A DNA stretch of 64,000 nucleotides from Flavobacterium sinopsychrotolerans (GTDB lineage Bacteria > Bacteroidota > Bacteroidia > Flavobacteriales > Flavobacteriaceae). The stretch covers positions 868,001 to 932,000 of the forward strand of contig NZ_FODN01000001.1 of the NCBI RefSeq assembly GCF_900110375.1, given 5' to 3'. Of the stretch, positions 1 through 8,333 are shown piece after piece (position 1 is the stretch's first letter; each line of letters opens with the position of its first letter). Both the position numbers and the translations under genes were made by a program. The notes beneath the pieces are model-generated. The model was given only the letters and a program-made list of their open reading frames with translations, was not told the DNA's origin and ran no database searches.

Positions 1-366
1 ATGAGCAAAGAGCAAATCAAAAGCTTGTCTGACGAAGGGCATGTTGTAGGAGCACATACTTGGGATCATCATATGGTTACAAAATATACCGGAGACGATT
101 GGAATACACAATTGGTAAAACCAAAAGCAAAACTGGAGGAAATCATAGGAAAACCAGTAACCGATTTTGCCTATCCGTTTGGATTATGGAATACCGCGGC
201 AATCCCTGAAATAAAAAAGAGTGATTATAAAATGGCTTATATTTTATCTACCAAAAGAGATCCTGTAGATCCGTTACACACCATCAGACGCATTATAGTT
301 TCAGGAACTTGGTCTATTGAAGGAACAATGAAGGCTATAAATTCTTCTTTTAACAAAGCAGAATAG
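1..366 (+). CDS. Polysaccharide deacetylase (NodB domain), 5' end cut by window
   Basis: C-terminal about 121 residues of a carbohydrate esterase family 4 (NodB-type) deacetylase, a family that removes N- or O-acetyl groups from extracellular glycans using a metal ion. Visible are the metal-binding motif HTWDH (residues 19-23 of the fragment; family pattern H-S/T-x-x-H) and the later FAYPFG strand typical of motif 3. The catalytic aspartate motif (usually TFDDG) must lie upstream of base 1, so the methionine at base 1 is an internal residue and not the start. The gene ends at a TAG and is followed by a 210-base gap with a bidirectional terminator. The substrate cannot be told from this fragment. 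Confidence 0.85.
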   Translation: MSKEQIKSLSDEGHVVGAHTWDHHMVTKYTGDDWNTQLVKPKAKLEEIIGKPVTDFAYPFGLWNTAAIPEIKKSDYKMAYILSTKRDPVDPLHTIRRIIVSGTWSIEGTMKAINSSFNKAE

Positions 367-516
367 CCCATTAAACAGATTCTAAATTCGCATTTGTTTT
401 ATAAATTAAACCAACTGTACTAACTATAAATTAAGAACACAACTGTTGAAAAGGTTCCTTACATAATCTTTTATCCTTTACTTCTAAAGAGTTTCTTATC
501 TAAAAATAGCGTTTAT

Positions 517-562
517 AAAAAAAGCACTATCTTATTCCAAGGAATACGATAGTGCTTTTTTT
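517..562. terminator. Bidirectional rho-independent terminator
   Basis: A 13-bp stem (AAAAAGCACTATC at 519-531 pairs with 548-560) has an A-run on one side and a T-run on the other, so it can stop transcripts from the deacetylase (plus) and from the EnvC-like gene (minus). The 16-base loop can itself pair (TATTCC with GGAATA). Confidence 0.85.
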
Positions 563-579
563 ATGTGAACAACCCTTTC

Positions 580-1833
580 TTATCTTGGTGACAGCCACCC
601 TTCAGGATTGTTATATGTCGTATTTTGAAGGATTAGGAATTTAATGATTGTTTTACCCGTTTCCCCATTGGTTCTTACTTTTCCAAGGCTTTGCTTGATA
701 CTCACTTTATCGCCTTTGCTAACATTCACAGAACTTAGATTTTGATAGACCGTGAAGTAATCCCCATGTTGTATCATTACCGCTTTGTTTACGGGTGACA
801 AAACAATAACGCTGGTTACTTCTCCGCCAAAAACGGCTCTGGCACTTGCGCCTTTGTCAGTGGTGATTTCTACACCGCTATTGTGTACGATTATCGTATT
901 AAACAATGGATGCGTTTGGTTGCCGTATCCTAATGACACATATCCTTTTTCAACAGGGTAAGGCAATCTTCCTCTGTTGGCTCTAAAATTATCTGCAACA
1001 ATTTTGGCTTCCGGAGTTAACTCAATTTTGGATGATGACACCGCAGCTTTAGAAACCGGGGCATTCGGATTGGCTTTTGCCTTTTCTAAGGCTGCTTTCC
1101 TGTTGGCTGCAGCAATAGCTTCCCGAATTAATTTATTGATTTGCCTGTCAATTTTTTTGTACTCTTGTTGTCTTTTTCTAATTTCTTGGGAAATCTTATT
1201 CTTATCTTTTTTGATAACGCTTACCAACTTTAACTGCTCTTTTTTCTCTTTTTCAAGTGACAATCGTTCTTTTTCGTTTTCAGCAATCAGTTTTTGTTTT
1301 GCTGTTTTTTGTACGTTTAGTTTTTGATTAAAATCCGTAAGCTTATTCGACTTCGTTTTTATTTCTTCACCCTGCATTTTTCTATAGCTGGTGTATTGCT
1401 TCATATACTGGGCTCTTTTGTAAGCCTGTAAAAAATTTTCAGACGACAATAAGAACATTGCTCTACTTTCGGCTGAACGACTTTTATATGATTTCACAAT
1501 CATTTCGGCATAATCCTCCTTAAGTTCTGCCAATTCTTTCTTCAATTTATTAATCTGAACTTGATTAATATACATGTCATTACTCAGCAATTTGGTTTGC
1601 TTTTCAGTCGTGTTTATTAATTTTTCTTTAAGCTTTATTTTAGTGCTTTGAATAATCACTACGTTAACAGCAGATTTTTCTTTTTTCTTTACAGATTGTA
1701 ATAACTTTTCATTTTCTCTAATTTCTTTTTGAATTTGAGCTTTACGTTCTTCTAATTTTTCTTGTTGTGATTCCTGACTCCACAGTAATGAAGTCATACA
1801 GATAAAAATTAGGCTTAGGAGAAATTTTGGCAT
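580..1833 (-). CDS. EnvC-like murein hydrolase activator with degenerate LytM domain
   Basis: 417 residues: a signal peptide (about residues 1-19), a long Lys/Glu-rich coiled coil (about 20-245), an Ala-rich linker, and a C-terminal LytM/M23-type domain (about 295-417). This is the layout of EnvC, which sits in the periplasm and activates amidases that split septal peptidoglycan instead of cutting it itself. Consistent with this, the zinc ligands of true M23 enzymes are missing: the HxGxD site reads NSGVE, the YxHL position reads YQNL, and the LHF position reads IKF. It is the last gene of a minus-strand group, 23 bases after the DUF4292 gene. An active peptidase is unlikely from these residues; the activator role is inferred from family knowledge. 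Confidence 0.85.
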   Translation of the reverse strand: MPKFLLSLIFICMTSLLWSQESQQEKLEERKAQIQKEIRENEKLLQSVKKKEKSAVNVVIIQSTKIKLKEKLINTTEKQTKLLSNDMYINQVQINKLKKELAELKEDYAEMIVKSYKSRSAESRAMFLLSSENFLQAYKRAQYMKQYTSYRKMQGEEIKTKSNKLTDFNQKLNVQKTAKQKLIAENEKERLSLEKEKKEQLKLVSVIKKDKNKISQEIRKRQQEYKKIDRQINKLIREAIAAANRKAALEKAKANPNAPVSKAAVSSSKIELTPEAKIVADNFRANRGRLPYPVEKGYVSLGYGNQTHPLFNTIIVHNSGVEITTDKGASARAVFGGEVTSVIVLSPVNKAVMIQHGDYFTVYQNLSSVNVSKGDKVSIKQSLGKVRTNGETGKTIIKFLILQNTTYNNPEGWLSPR

Positions 1834-1856
1834 ATCGAAAAAATATTTTTGCTAAT

Positions 1857-2645
1857 TTACTTAATTATAATTCTTTTGTACCCATTTGGAACACTATAAG
1901 GAAAAGAAAGTTCTTCATTGAAAGTTACCGAGTTGTATTCCAGATTGATTTCGGTATTTCCTTTCTTCTGAAATGTATTGATCAGGACACTTGTAGGCAA
2001 TGTAGCCTGATTGTATACTTTGTTGTCCGCGTACGCTACTTTAATCATTCTCTCTTCGGCAGTTTGCGTGATTTCTTGTTTTTGAACCAAGAATTTATCA
2101 GCATCTAAAAAGAATGATTTTTTCGTGTTTTTATTCGATGTATCATCCAATCGATACGTTTGTTCCAATAACGTTTCCAAATATTTTCCTTTGGTCAAAT
2201 CATCAATTGCCTGACCTAACAACATGTTCTGGATTTTATTGTAATCTAAATCCGTTCCTAACCATTGGCTTAAACTACTGAAATCACCTTCAAAATATTT
2301 CCCGTTTATCTTTTCGTAATAGCTCACTGTTTTAGGAGTGATTAATGCTTTTGCCATTGTAATTCCCAGAAAACGAATGCTTACCAAAATTTGTTCGTCT
2401 TTCTTGATTTTGATTTCAGCAGTAACATTTTGCGTTTGTTTATCATCGGCATAACGAGCACTTGACTTAATATATAATGTAGAAAATTCATTTTTATTGT
2501 TGTAATGATTTTCTATTATTTTTTTGGCCGACATTTTTTCTGCCGCTGCAACTGGCTCATTACCGGCTGCAATAGCAACAGCTTTGGATTTGCACGAAAC
2601 CATAAAAACAGTAAGTAGTACTAATATTGAAATTTTTTTGATCAT
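1857..2645 (-). CDS. DUF4292 lipoprotein
   Basis: 262 residues with a lipoprotein signal: hydrophobic stretch followed by a lipobox ending MVSC, so Cys18 is the likely lipid-anchored residue. The rest matches my memory of DUF4292, a Bacteroidota family of envelope lipoproteins with a LolA/LolB-like beta fold; function unproven. Its start codon overlaps the stop of the upstream TPR gene by four bases (ATGA), so the two are translationally coupled, and the EnvC-like gene follows 23 bases later. This TPR - DUF4292 - M23/EnvC order recurs in flavobacteria and suggests a shared role in the cell envelope. Confidence 0.8.
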   Translation of the reverse strand: MIKKISILVLLTVFMVSCKSKAVAIAAGNEPVAAAEKMSAKKIIENHYNNKNEFSTLYIKSSARYADDKQTQNVTAEIKIKKDEQILVSIRFLGITMAKALITPKTVSYYEKINGKYFEGDFSSLSQWLGTDLDYNKIQNMLLGQAIDDLTKGKYLETLLEQTYRLDDTSNKNTKKSFFLDADKFLVQKQEITQTAEERMIKVAYADNKVYNQATLPTSVLINTFQKKGNTEINLEYNSVTFNEELSFPYSVPNGYKRIIIK

Positions 2646-3991
2646 TTTTTTCCTTTTAATAATTGATTGGCTTTAGCAAAAAACAAGTCTTTTTTCTTGA
2701 AATCTCCCAAACCATTATACGCTTCTCCAAGCTGGATATTGAAATTTATTTCCAATTCCTTATTCTCCACTACATAATCCATGCCCATTTCTAAAAAATC
2801 CTTTGCTTTTTTAAATTGCTGCAGCTGATTGTTAGCCAAACCAGCATAATAATAAAACTGAGGCTGCGTTGGGAAAGTCTCTACCAGCTCCAGAGCTTTC
2901 TTGGCTACTGCATCAAATTGTTTCATCTCCGTATGCGCTTGAAGCAAAAGCAAATGCTTTTCAACAGCATCACCTACTCCATTATTTACCGATTTTTCAT
3001 AATATACAATGGCTTTTTCCCATTGTTTTTTAGCGTGAAAAAATTTCCCTATTTCTTTCGCAACATCAACAGATTTGTCATTTTCGAAATAACCAACAGC
3101 TTTCTCTAAATCAGGCGAATATTGCGGATTTTTATCGGTAAAAATCAGAAATTCATTTAGAATCCGATGCTTAATTTTCGAATCTATTTTGGCACTGGCC
3201 AAAACAATATTCATTGCTTTTATCGCTTTTCCTGCAGCATTTGAATCTAAATAATTCTTGAATAAACTCACTTGCGCCCACTCCGAATTTGGGATTGCTT
3301 TTTCGAGTTTTTTTACTGTTTCAAAAGCTTTTGTCTCTTCATTATTTTTAGAATACAAAAATATCAAACTGATATAATTAGACTCTTCTTGCGGATTTTT
3401 GACAATCAATCCCTCCAGATTCGAAATTTCGTTGTTCTGAAACTTCCCTTCAGACAAAATTTGGCTTTTGTATAATTCCCTGCGATCTGTTTTTCCAACA
3501 GTTTCATTGAGTTCCTGAATCAGCGCCAACGCTTTCTCATACTGATTGGTCCCGATATACAGTGAGGTCAAATCTTCTTTGTATTTTGGATCAAATTCAA
3601 TCAACTTATTAATGACGATAATCCCCTGATTGAAATTTTTAGTTTCATAACTCACATCATACATTCCTATCCAAAACCATTTATTTTCAGGGTCAATCTT
3701 GGCCGCATTTTCAAAGTAATTATAGGCAGTTTTATACTCTTTTAATGCTAAATAATTCTTTCCTAATTCATAATAAACGGTCGCATCATTCGGTTTTATT
3801 TTATTGGCTTTATCCAAAGCTACTATCGCCTTATCATAATTTTCAATTCCTTTTTGAAGCAACGATTCATAAAAAAGTTCTTGAAACTGATCTGTATCGA
3901 GCTTGATTTCCTCGGGTTCCGTTTGCGCCCATAGCAAAGCCGAATTGCATTGCAAAACGAGAAATAAAATTATGAAAGCACTTTTTTTCAT
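2642..3991 (-). CDS. Secreted TPR-repeat protein
   Basis: 449 residues. A signal peptide (about 1-22, ending around WAQ) is followed by helical repeats; the clearest tetratricopeptide units are near residues 70-105 (NDATVYYELGKNYLALKEYK) and again near 320-415 (KKQWEKAIVYYEKS; PQFYYYAGLANNQLQQFKKA). TPR proteins act as protein-binding scaffolds; the export signal places it in the periplasm or at the outer membrane. It is co-directional with the nucleotidyltransferase upstream (51-base gap) and overlaps the DUF4292 lipoprotein downstream by four bases. No enzymatic motif seen. Confidence 0.85.
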   Translation of the reverse strand: MKKSAFIILFLVLQCNSALLWAQTEPEEIKLDTDQFQELFYESLLQKGIENYDKAIVALDKANKIKPNDATVYYELGKNYLALKEYKTAYNYFENAAKIDPENKWFWIGMYDVSYETKNFNQGIIVINKLIEFDPKYKEDLTSLYIGTNQYEKALALIQELNETVGKTDRRELYKSQILSEGKFQNNEISNLEGLIVKNPQEESNYISLIFLYSKNNEETKAFETVKKLEKAIPNSEWAQVSLFKNYLDSNAAGKAIKAMNIVLASAKIDSKIKHRILNEFLIFTDKNPQYSPDLEKAVGYFENDKSVDVAKEIGKFFHAKKQWEKAIVYYEKSVNNGVGDAVEKHLLLLQAHTEMKQFDAVAKKALELVETFPTQPQFYYYAGLANNQLQQFKKAKDFLEMGMDYVVENKELEINFNIQLGEAYNGLGDFKKKDLFFAKANQLLKGKK

Positions 3992-4042
3992 TTCAAATTT
4001 AATCCTACATCATTTTAAAAAGATGCAGGAATTGTATTTTAT

Positions 4043-5053
4043 TTATTCCAATACCGAATAATCTCCGATACTGATGCTGGTGAAATTCCCATCGAAACTA
4101 GCGTGATTTCCGATCATCGCATTGTCTAAATTCGCATTTTTGATATGAGAATGCGTTTGTACCAAACTGTTTTGTATCGTACTGTTTGAAACATGACATC
4201 CATCGCCTAAAGAAACATTTGGACCAACAGTTGCGTTTGTCAGAACTACATCTTTACCGATATAACAAGGCGGAATAATAGTCGAATTATCTAATTTGAC
4301 ATCAAAATCCACTAGATGTTCACCATCATTATGCAAGAAACCTAACATTCTGGAATTCGTTTCCACAGTTACATTTTTGTTACCGCAATCCATCCATTCA
4401 TCTACTTTACCGGGAACGAAAGTCATTCCTTTGGCCATCATCTGTTTGATTCCGTCATTTATCTGGTATTCGCCACCGTGGATAATGTTGTTGTCTAATA
4501 CTAATTGTAATTCGTTTTTCAGTACGGTCACATCTTTAAAATAGTAGATTCCAATTACGGCAAGATCAGATACAAAAGTTGCCGGTTTCTCCACTAGCTC
4601 AACTATTTCATTCGCTTCATTCAATTTTACGACACCAAAAGCTTCTGGTTCGTCTACTTGTTTTACCCAAATCACGCTGTCGGCATTTTGGTCTAAATCG
4701 AAATCCGCCCGAATTAACGTATCGGCATAAGCGATAACTGCGGGTCCGCTCAAAGAATCTTTGGCACACATAATCGCGTGACCGGTTCCTAAAGCTTCGT
4801 TTTGGTAATAAATAGTTCCTTTGGCGCCTAGTTTTTGTGCAATAGCAAGTAGTTCTTCTTCTACTTTTTTGCCAAAACTTTCGTGTATAATAAAGGCTAC
4901 TTCTTCGATATCTTGATTCAACACGCCTGCAATATCTTCCACCAAACGATGAACGATTGGTTTTCCGGCGATAGGAATTAATGGTTTAGGAATGGTTAAT
5001 GTATGTGGACGAAGACGTGAGCCACGACCGGCCATTGGCACAATTATTTTCAT
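4043..5053 (-). CDS. Sugar nucleotidyltransferase with left-handed beta-helix tail
   Basis: 336 residues. The N-terminus carries the nucleotidyltransferase signature MAGRGSRLRPHT followed by PKPLIPIAGKP (residues 7-30), which binds NTP and sugar-1-phosphate. The catalytic domain spans roughly 1-240. Residues about 245-330 contain hexapeptide-like repeats (IGKDVVL, VGPNVSLGDG) forming a left-handed beta-helix. Such enzymes make NDP-sugars for cell-wall or surface glycans; glucose-1-phosphate thymidylyl- or uridylyltransferase is the nearest class, but the sugar cannot be fixed from sequence alone. It lies between dut and the TPR gene in a minus-strand series. Confidence 0.8.
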   Translation of the reverse strand: MKIIVPMAGRGSRLRPHTLTIPKPLIPIAGKPIVHRLVEDIAGVLNQDIEEVAFIIHESFGKKVEEELLAIAQKLGAKGTIYYQNEALGTGHAIMCAKDSLSGPAVIAYADTLIRADFDLDQNADSVIWVKQVDEPEAFGVVKLNEANEIVELVEKPATFVSDLAVIGIYYFKDVTVLKNELQLVLDNNIIHGGEYQINDGIKQMMAKGMTFVPGKVDEWMDCGNKNVTVETNSRMLGFLHNDGEHLVDFDVKLDNSTIIPPCYIGKDVVLTNATVGPNVSLGDGCHVSNSTIQNSLVQTHSHIKNANLDNAMIGNHASFDGNFTSISIGDYSVLE

Positions 5054-5090
5054 GTTCTTTTATATTAAAGGATTGAAAAATTAGAATTAA

Positions 5091-5122
5091 AAATCTTTGA
5101 ATTATTAAATCTTTGAATTATT
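5091..5122. repeat. Perfect tandem duplication, 2 x 16 bases
   Basis: The unit AAATCTTTGAATTATT occurs twice head to tail between dut and the nucleotidyltransferase gene, directly in front of the dut stop. It is a small tandem duplication that could vary in copy number between strains. Confidence 0.85.
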
Positions 5123-5130
5123 AAATTAAT

Positions 5131-5565
5131 TTATTTAACTCCCGTACTTCCAAAACCGCCTTCTCCTCTGGAGGTCTCTGTCAATTCCTGAACCTCGATC
5201 CACTCCGCACGTTCGTGTTTTGCGATGATGAGTTGTGCAATTCGTTCTCCGTTTTGGATAACGAAATCTTCATTGGATAAATTTACTAAAATAACTCCAA
5301 TTTCACCACGATAATCCGCATCTACTGTTCCGGGAGCATTCAGGACCGTAATTCCGTTTTTGGCGGCCAGTCCGCTTCTTGGACGAACTTGTGCTTCGTA
5401 ACCTATAGGTAATTCGATGAAAAGACCTGTTTTTACGATGGCTCTTTCCAGTGGTTTTAGTGTTATGGATTCCGATAAGTTGGCTCGTAAGTCCATTCCT
5501 GCCGAGGCTATGGTTTCATAGTTAGGCAAGGCATGTTGTGATTTGTTGATTATGTTTATTGTCAT
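5131..5565 (-). CDS. dut: dUTP diphosphatase
   Basis: 144 residues, the usual length of trimeric dUTPase. All signature motifs are visible: motif 1 SAGMDLRA, motif 2 in [11 protein letters not shown], motif 3 [14 protein letters not shown] with the catalytic Asp, and motif 5 [10 protein letters not shown] at the C-terminus, which closes over the substrate. It hydrolyses dUTP to dUMP and pyrophosphate, keeping uracil out of DNA and feeding dTMP synthesis. It stands between the flippase gene and the nucleotidyltransferase gene, all on the minus strand, with a structured intergenic element upstream. Confidence 0.97.
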   Translation of the reverse strand: MTINIINKSQHALPNYETIASAGMDLRANLSESITLKPLERAIVKTGLFIELPIGYEAQVRPRSGLAAKNGITVLNAPGTVDADYRGEIGVILVNLSNEDFVIQNGERIAQLIIAKHERAEWIEVQELTETSRGEGGFGSTGVK

Positions 5566-5650
5566 TGTTTTTTATTTAAAAATAGTAATGCAGGAGGGAC
5601 AAGTCGCCACTTGCTCATATATATTTTTTGTATTGTTTTCGATTTTTTTA

Positions 5651-5728
5651 GCCCTGATTGAAGCGGCATCCTTTTCTTTTTTTCTTTAAAAAAGAAAAGA
5701 TATAGCAAAAAGCAGGAAATAGCTCCTA
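5651..5728 (+). ncRNA. Structured intergenic element, copy A
   Basis: Contains the core GAAGCGGCATCCTTT (5660-5674), a perfect 12-bp stem (5671-5682 with 5688-5699) closed by loop TCTTT, then ATATAGC and AGC four bases later. CTG (5654-5656) can pair with CAG (5713-5715). Copy B at 17265-17370 has the same core, loop and spacing with different but still paired stems. Strand is uncertain; given in the orientation where the core reads as above. It lies antisense between dut and the flippase gene. The Rfam Flavo-1 family is the first model to test; that identity is only my suggestion. Confidence 0.5.
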
Positions 5729-5739
5729 AAAACTAGATT

Positions 5740-7206
5740 CTAATTCTTTTTTCGGTTCAACATTTTGATTAATAATTCTTTTTCATTGTGATATATAAAA
5801 TACATAAACACCAGTAATAACGTGATTCCTACATAATAATTCTCTCTGAAACCATAAAAGGAAACTGCCGAAAATCCTACTGAAATCAATAGATACATGA
5901 ATATTTTATTGGTATCATACGGAATAGGATAATATTTATTCCCAAAATAATACGAAATGGTCATCATGCTTCCGTACGCAGCAATGGTGGCAATTGCCGA
6001 GCCGTAATAACTCATTGTAGGGATCAGCAGGTAATTTAACACCAGTGTGATTACAGCTCCCACAATTGAAATATAGGCACCAATATGAGTTTTGTCAATT
6101 AGTTTGTACCAAACGGAAAGATTAGTATAAATTCCTAAGAAAAAGTTGGCCAGAATGATTAATGGAACCACTTTCATCGCTTCCCAATAAGACTCATCCT
6201 GAATCATAATAACTTTTAGAATATCCGCAAAAACGATAACAGACAGTAATATGAAAGACCCAAAAATGACAAAATATTTGGTAATTGTAGCATACGTTTG
6301 TGGTGCATCCTGACTATCCGAGTGGCTAAAAAAGAAAGGCTCGATTCCCAATGTATAGGCGGTACGATACAAAACCATGAACAAACCGAGCTTGTAACAG
6401 GCGGAATACACTCCTACTTCGGCGGCGGCAATATCAGGTGGCAATAAATAACCCAAAAGTATTTTGTCGAATTGTTCATTGATGGCAAATGCTATTCCGG
6501 CCACCATAATAGGCATGCCGTACTGCATCATTCGTTTCCATAATTTGTAATCAAAATGCCATTTCAATTTGAAATAATTAGGTGACAGCAGTATGAAGGT
6601 AAGTAAGCTGGCAACAATATTGGACACAAAAATATAGCCTATCTGAAAATCTTCCAGATATAAAGAGCGTAAAACACTGTCTGGATTTGATTCTGCAATA
6701 GCGGGTAAATAACTTAAAAAGAAAAGGTTCAAAAACAGATTGACGGCTACATTTCCTATTTTGATTATCGCGTATTTTACGGGTTGCTGATTGACTCTTA
6801 ATTTAGAGAATGGAACAATCACCAAAGCGTCAAGTACTAAAATCCAAATCGTGTAACTAATGTATTGTTCGTCTATTTCAGCCCAACTCGATATTGTATT
6901 TCGGAATAATAAGGCTATGAATAAAAACGCTATGGAAGTCCAAAAAATGGAAACGGACGTAGTTTCAACTACTGAATTCTTGTTGGTTTCTTTATTGTAA
7001 AACCTAAAAAACGCGGTTTCCATTCCGTAAGAAAGAATGACGTTGAAAAAAATCATTCCGGCAAAAATGATGGAAACCTTTCCGTATTCTGCTTTTGGGA
7101 GTAAATCCGTGTATAATGGCACCAATAAAAAACTGAACATTCGCGGCACAACCGTTGCTAATCCGTAAATGGCAGTCTGTTTAAAAAGGTTTTTATATAA
7201 TCCCAA
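5740..7206 (-). CDS. Polysaccharide flippase, MATE/Wzx-like
   Basis: 488 residues, very hydrophobic, with about 14 predicted membrane spans. The N-terminus (LFKQTAIYGLATVVPRMFSF) and overall pattern match the oligosaccharide flippase/Wzx branch of the MOP superfamily, which moves lipid-linked oligosaccharides across the inner membrane. It is followed by dut after 174 bases that hold structured element A. It is separate from the main polysaccharide locus at 31-45 kb, which has its own Wzx. The substrate is unknown. Confidence 0.85.
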   Translation of the reverse strand: MGLYKNLFKQTAIYGLATVVPRMFSFLLVPLYTDLLPKAEYGKVSIIFAGMIFFNVILSYGMETAFFRFYNKETNKNSVVETTSVSIFWTSIAFLFIALLFRNTISSWAEIDEQYISYTIWILVLDALVIVPFSKLRVNQQPVKYAIIKIGNVAVNLFLNLFFLSYLPAIAESNPDSVLRSLYLEDFQIGYIFVSNIVASLLTFILLSPNYFKLKWHFDYKLWKRMMQYGMPIMVAGIAFAINEQFDKILLGYLLPPDIAAAEVGVYSACYKLGLFMVLYRTAYTLGIEPFFFSHSDSQDAPQTYATITKYFVIFGSFILLSVIVFADILKVIMIQDESYWEAMKVVPLIILANFFLGIYTNLSVWYKLIDKTHIGAYISIVGAVITLVLNYLLIPTMSYYGSAIATIAAYGSMMTISYYFGNKYYPIPYDTNKIFMYLLISVGFSAVSFYGFRENYYVGITLLLVFMYFIYHNEKELLIKMLNRKKN

Positions 7207-7234
7207 AATGGTGTATTTATTAAAATTAAGGAAA

Positions 7235-7242
7235 CAAAAATA
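7235..7242 (-). promoter_or_regulatory. Possible -7 box TATTTTTG for the flippase gene
   Basis: Minus-strand TATTTTTG fits the Bacteroidota TAnnTTTG consensus and lies 28 bases before the flippase start. No clear -33 TTTG was found, so support is limited. Confidence 0.35.
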
Positions 7243-7327
7243 ACTAATTCTTTGGTTTAATACGACAATGTGAATGTTTGTTTTGAAACAGATCTATCAG
7301 CAACAAAAGCATTCCATTTACAAAAAA

Positions 7328-7789
7328 TTATCGCAATGGCTTTTCTTTGAGATTGGTTATTTTAAAAAATTGGGTTTTATTATCTTGCTTATATTCCAAA
7401 ACTGCTTCGTTGAGTTTTAAATCGAATTTAGATTTTAGAATTACTGGTGTTTTATTGCCATATTCTTTGGCAGGATTACTATCCATAATGAAATCTTCCT
7501 CTTTATTGCTTTGCAAAAAAGAAGATTTAAAGTCTTTTGGTGTAATTTCTTGAACCGGAGATTCTTGATTGTGAAAATAGATTTTTTCCAGTTTTATATT
7601 TGCTGACAGCGGATTTTTGAATTCGATATAAAAATTGATTACGCTGCTTTCCATACCGTTTTTCTCTTTATGATAAAAAACCGACTGTATTTCTTGAGGA
7701 AATTCCGTTTGAAATTCTTGTTTCATAGCACAGAAAGTTAGGCTGATTGCAGTAATAAATAAGAGACCAATTATTTTATATCCTTTCAT
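7328..7789 (-). CDS. Hypothetical lipoprotein, 153 residues
   Basis: I do not recognise a named family. The protein starts MKGYKIIG and has a short hydrophobic segment ending in a lipobox-like LTFC, suggesting an outer-membrane or periplasmic lipoprotein. The body is beta-rich, with charged and polar strands and no cysteine after the lipobox. I chose the ATG at 7789; an in-frame TTG nine bases earlier (7798) would add Met-Arg-Ile but sits against the stop of the upstream gene. It follows the GNAT acetyltransferase gene by about ten bases and is probably co-transcribed with it. Confidence 0.65.
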   Translation of the reverse strand: MKGYKIIGLLFITAISLTFCAMKQEFQTEFPQEIQSVFYHKEKNGMESSVINFYIEFKNPLSANIKLEKIYFHNQESPVQEITPKDFKSSFLQSNKEEDFIMDSNPAKEYGNKTPVILKSKFDLKLNEAVLEYKQDNKTQFFKITNLKEKPLR

Positions 7790-7799
7790 AATTCTCAAT

Positions 7800-8243
7800 T
7801 TAACTTAATCCTTCTTCATTCAAAATCTTAAGAAAGTGAAATCCTTTTGGCACATACCCTTGGTTGTAATAAAAGCGATGTGCGGTGAAATTTCCGGTAA
7901 AAGCATCTAAAACTATCATGGTACAGCCCGTTTCTTTGGCCAAAACATCAACATAATCCGTCATCATTTTACCCAAACCTTTGGAACGGTGATCCGGGTG
8001 AACAATAAAATTATCAATCTCGATGTATTTTCCCGACCAAAGTTTTGTTCCCGACCAAAATCCGGAAACCGCCACACAAACTTCATTTTCAAAAACGGCT
8101 ACCTGTTTATAATTATGCGGAATCATTTCGACCAGATATGATTTGTATTTTTCTACTGTAAAGGTGGGATATAAAAATCGCATCACATCAATGTTGCTAA
8201 GCATCTCATCTACCGAAGTCAGTTCTCTAATTTCTAATTTCAT
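7800..8243 (-). CDS. GNAT-family N-acetyltransferase
   Basis: 147 residues with the GNAT fold. Motif A, which binds acetyl-CoA pyrophosphate, is visible as HPDHRSKGLGKMM (about residues 88-100), preceded by the strand IEIDNFIV and followed by GCTMIVLDAFTGNFTAHRFYYNQGY, the usual motif B region. These enzymes move an acetyl group from acetyl-CoA to an amine; the substrate here is unknown. It is co-directional with the lipoprotein gene downstream and separated from atpG by a terminator. Confidence 0.88.
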   Translation of the reverse strand: MKLEIRELTSVDEMLSNIDVMRFLYPTFTVEKYKSYLVEMIPHNYKQVAVFENEVCVAVSGFWSGTKLWSGKYIEIDNFIVHPDHRSKGLGKMMTDYVDVLAKETGCTMIVLDAFTGNFTAHRFYYNQGYVPKGFHFLKILNEEGLS

Positions 8244-8274
8244 TCTTCCTAGTATTATTTTAAACTATAAAATT

Positions 8275-8307
8275 AAACAAAAAAAGAGCCAACAGATGTT
8301 GGCTCTT
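8275..8307 (-). terminator. Terminator at the end of the atp operon
   Basis: Perfect 10-bp stem AAGAGCCAAC (8284-8293) with 8298-8307, four-base loop, followed on the minus strand by a T-run at 8275-8283. It lies just downstream of atpG and separates the operon from the acetyltransferase gene. Confidence 0.9.
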
Positions 8308-8333
8308 ACAATATATTTTGAATCAATAATTTA

